NCBI GenBank assembly: GCA_964036315.1
Contig: OZ038508.1
Coordinates: forward strand, 51,028,759 to 51,092,758
DNA: 64,000 nucleotides
Direction of reading: 5' to 3'
Source: Acanthosepion esculentum
Taxonomy: Eukaryota; Mollusca; Cephalopoda; Sepiida; Sepiidae
Under the pieces are notes generated by a model. It did no database searches and was not told the DNA's origin. It saw nothing but the letters and a program-made list of their open reading frames with translations. A program made the translations under genes and the position numbers. Positions 42,170-52,225 of this stretch are shown here, one piece after another. How positions within the stretch are numbered: the first letter of the stretch is position 1; each line of letters opens with the position of its first letter.

Positions 42170-43929
42170 ACTGACTGGACGGAAATCTGCGGATGAAAGG
42201 TCCCCGATGGATTGTCCCAGGCTCCCTGTCCCCATCTCTGTCGTCATACGACCATCTCAGACAATACCGCCAACATCCGAGTGATACGTTAGTTTTAATG
42301 TTCTGTATAATGAAGGATGGAGGATTACTGGGACCCTCCCTGCACAATATTTCTGTAGCTTTCTCAGTTCCGGGGTTCCTATTTCCGCCATACGGATCTC
42401 CGGAAAAGCATCCTTTGCCTCGTGAAGGTGATCCCACGCTATTAGATTTCGGCCTGTGCTCTTTATCCATGTTATCACGCCAGGGGCCTTGGGGAAATTT
42501 CAGGGATCATCTGTAGCAAGTCCGCCTACTGACGCCATCTTTAACAAGGGCTCCAACAAAGCTCTTTTTTGCTTCGACACGCCCGCTTCTATTGACTGCT
42601 TGTCCACACAGCAAGACATTACACCACTCGGGAATTTCTTCTTACGAGAAGAACCCTGCTGGGATGTGCTGGGCTTTGAGGATTTGGAAAGTGGGGTGTT
42701 GAGAGGAGTAGAAATATCATCGACATCAGTGGTATTGGGGGGTGTTTGATGAGGAGGTGTATTGCGAATGGGGGACAGTGGTGCTTTCAGAGGGGAAGGA
42801 GGAATGCTTCTTGTGGTATTTTCTTCAGGCTTCTTGACTGACGAAGCCGAGGCTGATTGAGCCTTGGTTTTGGCAGAGCCTTTGTTGGCTTCAGCTCGCT
42901 TGTCTTTTTCCTTTATTTTCCCCCTTTTCTTCTTCTTCTTCTTCTGTTTCTTCTTCTTCTTCTTCTTCTTCTTCTTCTTCTTCTTCTTCTTCTTCTTCTT
43001 CTTCTTCTTCTTCTCAGTGAAGACGAGGTGGGGGCATCTCCTGCATTTCTACTTCCCTTACTTACTGGTCCTCTGGCTCTGGTTGGGGACCCTCATTCTG
43101 CTGCTGAAGGGAAGTGGTGGTACTTTTGGGTCCCTTCTTGACGACTTCCGTCCACTCTCCAGTTTTCTTGGTTGTCTGTGCTGTTGCCTGTGAAGTTGCC
43201 TGTGATGTTGCTGCTTCATTTTTCTTTTTGGGTTGTGGGGCAGGATTTTGTCCCGGACAATCCTTCAAAAAATGCTCCGCAGCCCCACAAGCCCAACAAA
43301 GTGGCCGACGACCCTCCACAACGACATAGATAAGTCTACCCTCACACATTAACGTGTTGAGTATTTCCGTAAATTGCTTTCGATTTAATGTAATTGAGAT
43401 TTCAATATCGCCTGTGACAATTCCGGCCTAGGGCAGACGTCAGAGACGTCCCCATATTTAGAAAAGAAAAAACCAATATGGTTTTCAGATATGTAGAGTG
43501 GTACCCTATGTAGAGTCACCTTTGCCTTTCTTGTCCTCATATAGTAAGTCTGAAGCCTGACTGTCGAACTAGTTAGAATACAGCCCACCAGAGATTTGGC
43601 TTTCTCTTCTGTCGGCAATAAGATGTCTCACATTGACTTACTTCTTCTTGCTAGAATTTGAAGACTTTTCAGGGCCTCCTCCATCACTTCCCTAGTCACA
43701 ATAATTAGCTTCCAAGTCTTGGAATCCGTTGTTACTAACGAGATTGTCCTTGTATTCACCGTGTCCAATACAGACGACACCGGTAATAACTCATTTCCAT
43801 TAACGTATGGATCAAACTTCTCTTTTAAATTTTTGAAATATTCTGGCCCTTTTTGTGGGGCCTATCCCTTGCCCATTCCAAAGGAGTTACTTCTGTTGGG
43901 GAAGCAGGAAGAGATTCGGGCTCCGACAT
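42170..43929 (-). pseudogene. Tx1-like LINE ORF1: RRM plus CCHC protein
   Basis: Nucleic-acid-binding protein upstream of ORF2 on the minus strand. Start MSEPESLPASPTEVTPLEW at 43929. After frame losses: KAKVTLHRVPLYISENHIGFFFSKYGDVSDVCP (43385-43530), an RRM-like fold. Then LCWACGAAEHFLKDCP, a CCHC knuckle (43245-43300), and a Gln/Thr-rich linker. A lysine run encoded by (GAA)n, a Pro/Ser-rich region and a conserved end VITWIKSTGRNLIAWDHLHEAKDAFPEIRMAEIGTPEL (42300-42478) follow. Several frameshifts. Order and strand match ORF1-ORF2 of one element. Confidence 0.82.
42925..43014. repeat. (TTC)n microsatellite inside ORF1
   Basis: About 28 TTC units, interrupted once by TG; on the coding strand (GAA)n or (AAG)n, giving poly-Lys or poly-Glu. 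Probably expanded from a short lysine stretch of ORF1. The Phe- or Leu-rich plus-strand frames are spurious. Confidence 0.95.
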
Positions 43930-44120
43930 GATGTCGGCGTACCCTCGTCACCCCAACACAATTCGAATCAATACACACAATTCAGGCGAATAAGACGACA
44001 AAGAAAGACAACAATGGATACACAAGATGATGGCGGGAGGCAAACAAAAATTACACTTACTCCGAAGAATATCCAACGAAAATGTCTTGTACAGCTCGCG
44101 GTGAGACAAAAAGTCTGGAG

Positions 44121-44186
<66 letters not shown>

Positions 44187-44197
44187 TGAACAGACTG

Positions 44198-44246
<49 letters not shown>

Positions 44247-44257
44247 TGAACAGACTG

Positions 44258-44306
<49 letters not shown>

Positions 44307-44317
44307 TGAACAGACTG

Positions 44318-44350
<33 letters not shown>

Positions 44351-44361
44351 TGAACAGACTG

Positions 44362-44422
<61 letters not shown>

Positions 44423-44485
44423 TGAACAGACTGAGATAGATAGATAGATAGATATGAACAGACTGAGATACATATGAACAGACTG

Positions 44486-44530
<45 letters not shown>

Positions 44531-44541
44531 TGAACAGACTG

Positions 44542-44582
<41 letters not shown>

Positions 44583-44613
44583 TGAACAGACTGAGATACA
44601 TATGAACAGACTG

Positions 44614-44666
<53 letters not shown>

Positions 44667-44677
44667 TGAACAGACTG

Positions 44678-44712
<35 letters not shown>
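44121..44712. repeat. Compound minisatellite: (GATA)n plus TGAACAGACTGA
   Basis: Eleven TGAACAGACTGA cores are separated by GATA runs of variable length, the first three at exactly 60-bp spacing. Two pairs of cores are joined by a short GATACATA spacer. The 229- and 268-codon minus-strand frames of Leu-Ser-Ile-Tyr are products of the repeat. Confidence 0.97.
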
Positions 44713-44713
<1 letters not shown>

Positions 44714-45170
44714 CTCATGGAAACGGTTGAAAATAACAGTAAACACCCAAACACAAATGATCTCTAATTATTCCTGCTGAATGTTGGAGAAATCCATTAG
44801 CAGCAGCAAGAAATCTAATTGCATTGGTGCCCCGTAGATATTACGTTGCATAATAAATATCTTGATAGTCCAATTTAATATTATTGTTCGTTCTTTTATT
44901 TCTTTTACTCTTTATTTGTGTTATTTAATAAAACTGATACATAATCATAGTGTCACTACTGTATTGACAGTGGTGCTTTTTAAAGAAATTCATTTTATAT
45001 TAATGTGCCTAAATCCATCAGGTTAAAATACATCTCAATTACAAAAAAAAAAGTTTTAATTCGTTCAAGACTTAAAATTATTTCGTCTCAATTAAAACAA
45101 GATAATTTCAATTTTTAACCAATATACTCGACTATAAATTAAGCTACACCATTTTATACATGTACATCTT

Positions 45171-45171
<1 letters not shown>
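44713..45171. other. Unassigned AT-rich stretch
   Basis: Nothing recognised. Confidence 0.4.

Positions 45172-45235
<64 letters not shown>
45172..45235. repeat. (GATA)n microsatellite
   Basis: Clean run fused directly to the SINE B-box. Confidence 0.95.
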
Positions 45236-45236
<1 letters not shown>

Positions 45237-45365
45237 ATTCCAGTCGAATCCATTACATACACTTACGTGCTAATACCTTGGGAAAGGTATGAATCCTCTT
45301 CTCCCTCCAGATATGGGTAAATAGCAGCACAGACTGGGTTCTGTAGCCTTGGATGGCAACTGACG
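45236..45365 (+). mobile_element. SINE family 1, 5'-truncated copy
   Basis: Begins at AATTCCAGTCGAATCCATTA within the B-box and runs TTACGTGCTAATACC, TAAATAGCAGCACAGACTGG, GGATGGCAACTG. The tRNA 5' half is replaced by the GATA run. Confidence 0.82.
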
Positions 45366-45524
45366 GAGGGTCGTTTGGACAAGTAGTGCACCAGGTCTAT
45401 GTATTCGGCCTTTCAAAAAGTGTGGATGGTTCTGCATAAAACTGTCGCCACTAAATCTCGTGCTGTCAGTTCCTAGGAACTGATCTGCTTGACTCTCATA
45501 CGTCGAATTCGACGGGAAAGTCGA

Positions 45525-45525
<1 letters not shown>

Positions 45526-45588
<63 letters not shown>
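45526..45588. repeat. (TA)n microsatellite
   Basis: Uninterrupted TA run. Confidence 0.95.
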
Positions 45589-45591
<3 letters not shown>

Positions 45592-45800
45592 ATCCGGGTT
45601 CGAATCTCATTATGGTCAATTAATAAGGAAGGAGACTTCCTGATGTTATCAGACTGAATCAAGGTCGATCCCAGCGTGCGGCACCTTTGGAAAGTGCATG
45701 AAAACCATACAACGAGTTGACCCAAGCCTTGTGAGTGAAATTGGCCAAACGGAACTCTTGATGTCCGCCGATAGCTGAGCTAGCATGAAGCCACAAGTCA
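45589..45800 (+). repeat. Dispersed repeat shared with 60340-60475
   Basis: GGGTTCGAATCTC (B-box-like) precedes GTGCGGCACC, TTGGAAAGTGCATGAAAACC, ATACAACG.GT.GACCCAA.CCTT and GTGAGTGAAATTGG. The second copy has the same order. Likely a further tRNA-derived SINE; the head is unclear. Confidence 0.6.
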
Positions 45801-45884
45801 TCGTAGCTTGAGTGTGCTGGCCTTGTTCAAAATATTTATCACGCCATATAACACGCTCTTTCCCAGTAACTAAAACTAAGGTCT

Positions 45885-45995
45885 GCTCAACATAGTTGCA
45901 GTATAAACCACAAGTGGGCTCTGTGGGTGTTAAGCAAACACAAATGTGCCTGAGCGAGCGTCTAGTAGACGGGTATCCTCGGATGCTAGTGGCCA
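45885..45995 (+). repeat. Dispersed repeat shared with 13407-13505
   Basis: Inverse of the 13.4 kb copy: TTGCAGTATAAACCACA, CTAGTAGACGG.TATCCTCG and AGTGGCCAGC. Confidence 0.6.
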
Positions 45996-46004
45996 GCATA
46001 TATT

Positions 46005-46007
<3 letters not shown>

Positions 46008-46060
<53 letters not shown>
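46008..46060. repeat. (TA)n microsatellite
   Basis: TA run. Confidence 0.95.
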
Positions 46061-46063
<3 letters not shown>

Positions 46064-46129
46064 AACAGCCACCTGCACTAATGCAAAGCTCTTCAGTAAA
46101 ATGAATGGAGCACTTTGGCTGATTGGCAT

Positions 46130-46305
46130 TTGTTTACATTTGTAAAAACAATACGCTAGATTTAGTTGTGTAACTCTACCGAGTGAAGATAGCTCTGGCT
46201 GACACCAAATTAGTTGTGTTTCAATCCTCGCTTGAGGCATTCGGAAGTCTAGTCGCACTGAGGAGCTGTGATACAGCGAAACAGTACTGTCTGTGAATGA
46301 CATAA
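46130..46305 (+). mobile_element. tRNA-derived SINE with hammerhead, family 2, copy 1
   Basis: The tRNA-like part (CTCTGGCTGACACCAAATTA, TTGTGTTTCAATCCTCGC) is followed by TTCGGAAGTCTAGTCGCA and a complete hammerhead. It aligns along its length with 53200-53322, where the A-box is clearer. Confidence 0.7.
46253..46296 (+). ncRNA. Hammerhead ribozyme candidate
   Basis: CTGAGGA (46258-46264), stem II GCTGT/ACAGC with GAT loop (46265-46277), GAA (46278-46280), stem III ACA/TGT with GTAC loop (46281-46290), cleavage C (46291). Stem I pairs TGTGA (46292-46296) with TCGCA (46253-46257), including one G-U pair. The known core is fully satisfied with N7 = G. Confidence 0.82.
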
Positions 46306-46307
46306 TA

Positions 46308-46536
46308 TATATATAATGTATATATATAAGTATATATGTATATATGTATGTATATATATGTGTATATATGTATATATATATATGTATATATATATGTATA
46401 TATATGTATATATACATATATATACATATATATATGTATATAAACATATGTTTATATATATGTATATATATATGTATATGTATATATATGTGTATATATA
46501 TATGTATATATATATATACATATATATATGTTTATA

Positions 46537-46605
<69 letters not shown>
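46308..46605. repeat. TA/TATG array with embedded palindromes
   Basis: TATATATG units interleaved with TATATACATATA turns, ending in a long TA run. Tyr-Ile frames on both strands are spurious. Confidence 0.95.
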
Positions 46606-46610
<5 letters not shown>

Positions 46611-46827
46611 CATTAAAAGATAAGATACCGACAACTAATTCATCACTTCTCAAATCAACCTTAATTGTTTTATGGCCCTTCGCGCAGAACTCTTCACTGC
46701 CATTTCAAGAAAAACATTCGGATTACTAACACAAAAATAGAGAATACCTCGTATCGAGAATATTTAACGTTGAAAAACATAAAGAAATAAATTAATTATT
46801 TTTAATAATATGTGGAAATCTACACAC

Positions 46828-46870
46828 TTTACCTGAAGACGGTCGAGAGACCAGAAACACGTGTAGTAAA
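46828..46870 (+). ncRNA. Hammerhead ribozyme candidate, PLE-type
   Basis: Stem I TTTAC/GTAAA (46828-46832 with 46866-46870), core CTGAAGA (46833-46839), stem II GGTC/GACC with GAGA loop (46841-46852) after a C-A mismatch, GAA (46854-46856), stem III AC/GT with ACGT loop (46857-46864), cleavage A (46865). All invariant core bases are present. It stands between two AT arrays with no recognised element around it. Confidence 0.78.
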
Positions 46871-46950
46871 ATTATGAAAAATAAAGCATAATATTTTTTT
46901 TTAAATTCCACATTACAACCAAAAACGTTTGTGGTACCTCTGTTCTTTTT

Positions 46951-47009
46951 AATATATATATGTATATATCTGTATACATATATATGTATATATATATGTA
47001 TATATGTTT

Positions 47010-47043
<34 letters not shown>

Positions 47044-47252
47044 CTGTATATATATATGCATATATATATCTGTTTATATATTTGTATATATGTATATATA
47101 TATATATATCTGTATATATATATATATGTATATATATATGTATATATATATATCTGTATATACATATGTATATATATATCTGTATATATGTATATATATA
47201 TGTATATATATGTATATATATATCTGTATATTTATCTGTATATATATATAAT
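46951..47252. repeat. TA/TATG/TATCTG array
   Basis: TA runs punctuated by TATATCTG at irregular 20-60 bp intervals. Confidence 0.95.
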
Positions 47253-47333
47253 GATTGAACAGCTTCCAGTTTCTCGTATCAGATGAACATAAATATAAAA
47301 AACATTTGTAAAGCAGAACCCTCTATTTAATTT

Positions 47334-47334
<1 letters not shown>

Positions 47335-47380
<46 letters not shown>
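47335..47380. repeat. (TA)n microsatellite
   Basis: TA run. Confidence 0.95.
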
Positions 47381-47383
<3 letters not shown>

Positions 47384-47384
47384 C

Positions 47385-47775
47385 GGTATCACCCCATAAA
47401 AGACAGTAATGACACTAATATACAAGGTGTTACAGGGCGTGGAAGAATTACGAACAAAAACATTAATAATGAGCGGGAAGAGCAGTAGTAATCTGTATGA
47501 CAGTAGATAGCGATATTGCATCTTTGTTGGCTGGAAAGCATGATACTGGAAGGGAGTTCCACAAAGGAGAAGTTCGAAAAAAGAAACTGTTAACGGAGTA
47601 TTTACCGTTACATCTAGCCAGCTCAACTGTTAATTGAGGAGATCTCGATACCAGTCTAGTACTGCGCTTAAATTCAAAGAATCTCGACCCCATAGCGAAG
47701 AGCCCAGCCGAACAATTACCACGAAAGTAATTATAGAAAAGACACAGAGAGGCAACTTTATATATATTTTTCATT
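47385..47775 (-). pseudogene. LINE family A 3'-end fragment
   Basis: Minus strand: YKVASLCLFYNYFRGNCSAGLF, FKRSTRLVSRSPQLTVELARCNGKYSVNSFFFRTSPLWNSLPVSCFPAN, and a 3' end with AACACC at 47430. An open stretch of 103 codons, the best-preserved short fragment of the family. Confidence 0.82.
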
Positions 47776-47816
47776 GTATATTATAGACTTTTGTCTATTT
47801 ATTTTTACATTGATCA

Positions 47817-48856
47817 TTTCCAGTTGTCTAATCAGTTTCTTGATGTTAAGATGCAATTCAAAATTGGCGTTTTTTTTTATTGAATTTAAAAACATTAAAC
47901 AAAATTTTATTAATAATGACTTTCCTAATTACATCGTTGATGAACAAATTAGATGAGCTATTAGAAATATCAACATAAATCCAAAAGAACATAATACTTC
48001 CTCAAATAACTTTAAACTTATCAACCTACTACATCGTAATAAAATGCATTTTAAATATAAAAAGAATGAAAAGTCCTAAAAAAATCTCGTAAGTACTAAT
48101 CTATTCCCCACTGATCCCAGCCAAAAAGTAAAACGTTTTTCATATTATACTAAATCAACCAACTTAACCATACGCAATAACTCTTCTCCGTCGACTAGTG
48201 CTTTGGAAAAGACTAACATTGTATATCAGTTTAAATATCCTTTGGGAGATTGTTTTTCTGATAAAAGTAAATATGTTGGCGTGACGGCCACAACAGTATC
48301 AAGACGTCTTATACTTCATTTATCAGATATAATTTCTATTGCAAATCAAAAACACATTCCTGTCCACCTTCACAATATAGGAAAATACTTGTTCACAAGA
48401 CCAATATAGTATAACGACGAAAATAATAAACAAAAAATTCAAATTCTCGAGTCCCTCAAAATCAGTCAACCAACACTCAACAAAATTTGTTGCGAATATA
48501 GCAACAACAATAAAGAGTGCATAGAACATTTAATGTCATTTTATATTTCTACCAATTTCCGGTCAGCAATTTTTATATTGATAAAAGATTGTCTTGTAAA
48601 AAAAAAATCCATAACTACAACGGATAAATTTAAAATTTGAAAATAACTATAAAACATAGCGTTCGCGCGTATTTTTAAAAATCACCATGACAACAGAATG
48701 CAGATTTTATTGGGTTACAATAAGTTTCTCTTTGTAATTTACCCCTGAAGAGGATCTTAGAAAAGGTCGAAAGTACTTGGGTTAAAAAGAAAACTACGGT
48801 GCCTTCCTTAATTAAATTAATCTTGAACTCAAGAAATTGATTAGACAACTGGAATG
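47817..48856 (+). mobile_element. Short element with GIY-YIG fragment and inverted ends
   Basis: The left end CCAGTTGTCTAATCAGTTTC and right end GAAATTGATTAGACAACTGG are inverted repeats of about 33 bp, 1.04 kb apart. Between them is a PLE-type tail: FPNYIVDEQIR, FPTDPSQKVKRF, VYQFKYPLGDC..DKSKYVGVTATTVSRRLILHLSD (GIY-YIG), ILESLKISQPTLNKI. Two stops. A CTGAAGA...GAAAG hammerhead-like block (48745-48775) with G at the cleavage position lies before the right end. No RT palm is present. Confidence 0.72.
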
Positions 48857-48923
48857 GATCACTATAGTAGACACAATATGTGTATATTATTCAATGAAAT
48901 ATGCTTGAATGAAGAAATGCTGC

Positions 48924-48926
<3 letters not shown>

Positions 48927-48990
<64 letters not shown>
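48927..48990. repeat. (TC)n(TA)n microsatellite
   Basis: TC run followed by a TA run and a G7 tract. Confidence 0.95.
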
Positions 48991-48991
<1 letters not shown>

Positions 48992-49009
48992 GGGGGATAT
49001 TTAAAATAG

Positions 49010-49585
49010 GATATAAAATCCCGAAAAAGGTTTGAAGAAATTTGGTAGATGGAAAACCGTTTCACTGAAACTAGATTTGATTACGCGTTTCGCCTTTCTA
49101 GGCTTCATCAAATCCAAAAACTAGAGAAAGAAATACGTGTGTGTATTTGTACGTATGCCTAGAAAATAGATTATTAATATTATTGGATAAGGATTTACCT
49201 TAAATTCATTTCAGAAAGGGCTACATGAATCTCTAGCTTTCGAGCCAATCTGAAAATAAGATGAGGATTTACCTCAAATTCAATACGGGAAAGCTGGGAG
49301 GGTATATTAATAACTTTAGACATGAATTAAGAATTATAAAGAAAAGATACATCATAAATATTCAAGGCTTTTTTTAAAAGTCACTCATTTTCACTCTTTT
49401 CTTACATCATGAGAAACGACAACTTAGCTGAAAAAGTATTAATAATCTATTATATTTAAGCAAACACACAAATACACGCACATTTCTTTCTTTACTTTTT
49501 TGGATCTGATGAAGCTGAGAAAGCCAATAAGCGTAATCAAATCTAGTTTCAATGAAACGGTTTTCCATTTTCCAAACTTCTTCAA

Positions 49586-49590
<5 letters not shown>
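49010..49590. repeat. Foldback repeat with hammerhead-like arms
   Basis: Left arm GGAAAACCGTTTC...GCGTTTCGCCTTTCTAGGCTTCATC (49050-49120) pairs with right arm CTGATGAAGCTGAGAAAGCC...GAAACGGTTTTCC (49505-49568). Outer arm parts (CTTCAAA) and inner parts (ATACACG) also match. The left arm (minus) keeps GAAAC but has TTGATGA. The right arm (plus) keeps CTGATGA but lost GAAA. A direct pair AGGATTTACCT lies in the centre. Confidence 0.75.

Positions 49591-49591
<1 letters not shown>

Positions 49592-49625
<34 letters not shown>
49592..49625. repeat. (TA)n microsatellite
   Basis: TA run between two foldbacks. Confidence 0.95.
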
Positions 49626-49626
<1 letters not shown>

Positions 49627-49633
<7 letters not shown>

Positions 49634-49812
49634 CGAAAATTATAACATTATGACGTTATAAAATCATTGCAAAAATAGCCATTTTGTTTCAACACTTCTG
49701 GCGTCTTATCAATCAACACCATCACACCATAAGACACCAGAAGTATTGAAAAAAATGGCTATTTTTGTAGTGGATTTATAACATATTTATGTTATAATTT
49801 TCGAATAAATTA
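49627..49812. repeat. Palindrome, arms about 83 bp
   Basis: Arms 49627-49711 and 49731-49812 (ATTTATTCGAAAATTATAAC..., AAAATAGCCATTTT, CTTCTGG.GTCTTAT), with a 19-bp loop. Confidence 0.92.
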
Positions 49813-49857
49813 TATTTGCTCTACTCTGTATTCAGCACTCTTTTAAGAATAGCATTT

Positions 49858-50148
49858 GTAAAAAGGATTAGAAAGAAGTAAATCTATATTTTTTAAGATT
49901 TTATTGAAATTTTATTTAAGTTTCTACATGTCCTCCATCTTTAGCAATACAAAGGGTAATACGATTTTGCAGTTCACAGAAAACATCTGCCAAATGATTT
50001 ACAGTAATGCCTGAAATCACATTAGTTATTTTACCTATACTTAAAACTAGGTACATTGAACTTTATAACATTTTTTACAGATTATTTCTATCGTTAATAC
50101 AAATAAAGTTATAAATTTTTTAAAGTGTACACGAACTTTATGGACACC

Positions 50149-50153
<5 letters not shown>
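49858..50153 (-). mobile_element. Tc1/mariner-type element end with transposase scrap, copy 1
   Basis: Reverse complement of the body of 52653-53012, carrying the minus-strand text for NDFRELQNRITLCIAKDGGH-like residues (in copy 2: NDFRELQNRITLCIANDGGHMET). The right end CACGAACTTTATGGACACCC followed by TG is the terminus. The other terminus is missing. Confidence 0.7.
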
Positions 50154-50207
<54 letters not shown>

Positions 50208-50225
50208 TAGATAGATAGATATAGA
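50153..50225. repeat. (TA)n(GATA)n microsatellite
   Basis: Starts exactly at the transposon terminus. Confidence 0.95.
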
Positions 50226-50883
50226 TATATGTATAATTTCAAGTTTGAATAAGCATCTCTAAATAGAGCCTGTCCAAAATTAGCCTCCTTCCATAAAAGT
50301 GCTCTATGGCATAAAAATGACAGAGCTTTTGAATATTAATTCAATAACGAGATAGGCAATGACTGGCCACTACTTTCATGTGTTTGCATACAATCTTCAG
50401 GCAGCCAGTAATATTTACCGATCTCCCCACGAGGTAGGATGTGAAACAAAGCCTAATTTAATCTTGGGCAATCCGAGCTCGTAGATCACGCATAAACGGG
50501 GTCGGGTCTGTCTACCACTCCGAACGAGACTCTGTCTTTCGGCATAGCTTCGTCCGGGTTCAAATAGTTCAACAACAACTAAGAGCTGAGCACGCGGCCA
50601 GCTCTAGCTGCCTAACTTCCTGATCTTCAGGTAGCCAGTAACTTGCAGTAATAAGATGATTAACATATAGCACTGGACGAGTACAAACATTGGAATGGCA
50701 AGACCATTTATTCTGTTTTTGTTGTTCACTGAAGACATTTGGGTCAAAATATCAAAAGATGAATATAAGACAAAAGGCCAGAATGTCAGCTTTTATTTCC
50801 TGGTATTTACATTTAGATGAATTTAGATATATATTTCATTAAACATGGCAAGACAAAGAAGATTTAATTAATTTTTTGTTTAG
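50226..50883. other. Unassigned stretch
   Basis: Contains an internal direct pair CTTCAGG.AGCCAGTAA at about 50396 and 50633 with a GC-balanced middle. No family recognised. Confidence 0.4.
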
Positions 50884-51480
50884 TTTTTCCAGCATCCTTA
50901 CATTTTATCCATTTTGTAGAAGTGATTATAGAAATTTTCCATAATTTTCATTGTCCCAAGCGCTGTCAGCCACTTTAACCATTTTCAAGAGTTTTTTTTG
51001 TCATAAATCAGTTACCTATATCGAATATACTACCACCTCCCTAAGTAGGCACCTCTCGTGCCACTTATCAGATCAAAGTGCTATAAAAAATTTCTATCAA
51101 TCCACAATTTACAAGAACCCCGAAAAAAAATTCTGTTCGAAAGCTCTACAATTCTATATAAACCACATTACCTGAACCATCTCACTGCTGCTATCAACCT
51201 CACTTTATTTAACAATCGAATTTTTTTTTTTAATCGAAAGATATCACGCGAATTCCAACCGGACTCAACACGCGAATGCTCGGAATGAGCGCTCCTATTC
51301 AAAACAACATAAAAATAAAATGCAACAATCAAATCATGAAGAAAAACTAACACCAAAATCAAAACCCTTTGAAAATGGCTTAAGAAGTGTCCGAAAACGC
51401 TTGGGTCAATAAAAATTATGGAAAACTTCTAGACTACTTTACTCCTACAAAAGAGAAAAACGTAAGGATGCTGGAAAAAA
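50884..51480 (+). mobile_element. Second short GIY-YIG element with long inverted ends
   Basis: TTTTTCCAGCATCCTTAC (50884) and GTAAGGATGCTGGAAAAA (51462) open inverted arms of about 110 bp that also share TTTTCCATAATTTT, CCCAAGCG and CCATTTTCAA. Inside are a GIY-YIG scrap (YIEYTTTSLSRHLSCHLSDQSAI) and an exon-like tail. The right arm holds a TAAGAAGTGTCCGAAAACGC core like degraded PLE hammerheads. Confidence 0.72.
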
Positions 51481-51546
51481 TAAAAAATAATTAAATCCTC
51501 CTTGTCTGCCGTCTTTAATTAAAGACGTTTAAGAGAAAGGTTGCTG

Positions 51547-51550
<4 letters not shown>

Positions 51551-51617
<67 letters not shown>

Positions 51618-51688
51618 TCTTAACGTGTGCTATGTTTATGGGATAAAGTGCTCAATATCAGACATAGAGCGTGTGTAAATATAAATTT

Positions 51689-51731
<43 letters not shown>
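51551..51731. repeat. (TA)n runs around the family 3 tail
   Basis: TA runs 51551-51615 and 51698-51731 enclose GTGTGCTATGTTTATGGGAT, AAAGTGCTCAATATCAGACA, TAGAGCGTGTGTAAATATAA, the 3' tail of the hammerhead repeat at 40448 on the opposite strand. Confidence 0.85.
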
Positions 51732-51732
<1 letters not shown>

Positions 51733-51865
51733 AATGTAAAAGAAGGAAAATAATATAAATTCAAACGTACATAACATTAGAGCTCAATAAAAGAATTACA
51801 GCAATATATATATTATATATATATATATATATATTACAAATTACCTGATTTGAAATAAGTTTTTT

Positions 51866-52224
51866 TCGCTACACAGTAATAACCATGTTTCAAAAATTGA
51901 AGCTAAAAACTTTAAATTTAATTATATAATTAAATTAAAACATTAGTTCCGTTTCATCTTCAAGCGAATAATGAAATAACTTATAAGTTATACCTATATT
52001 TGCTTGAAGATGAAACGGAACTAACGATTTTTATTTAATTATATAATTAAATTTAAAGTTCTTAGCTCCCATTTTTGAAACATGGTTATTACTTTGTAGC
52101 GAGAAAACCATATTTTAAATCAGTTAATATTTATGCTCTTTATTTACATTGAGCACTGTTTTGTAAAAATAAAAATAAAAAATATCAATAAGAACACCGG
52201 ATTATATATCTTACTGTTCTTTAC

Positions 52225-52225
<1 letters not shown>
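51866..52225. repeat. Foldback repeat with long arms and GAGCAC tail
   Basis: Left arm 51866-51967 and right arm about 52000-52112 match in inverted orientation (TAATAACCATGTTTCAAAAA, TTTAATTATATAATTAAAT, GTTCCGTTTCATCTTCAAGC). A tail to 52225 contains TTGAGCACTGTTTTG and AAGAACACCGGATTATATAT. Positions 1-173 are a partial second copy. CTTGAAGATGAAACGGAACT in each arm resembles a hammerhead core without stem II. Confidence 0.85.

Noticed and set aside
42857..43193. Leu- and Phe-rich plus-strand frames resembling membrane proteins
   Set aside because: They read the (TTC)n array antisense to the LINE ORF1; the coding evidence is on minus.
43948..44754. Open frames of 268 and 229 codons on minus
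   Set aside because: Composed of Leu-Ser-Ile-Tyr repeats encoded by the GATA minisatellite; no start context or non-repeat domain.
46221..47286. Many Tyr-Ile-rich frames on both strands
   Set aside because: Translation of TA/TATG arrays, which are open in several frames by composition.
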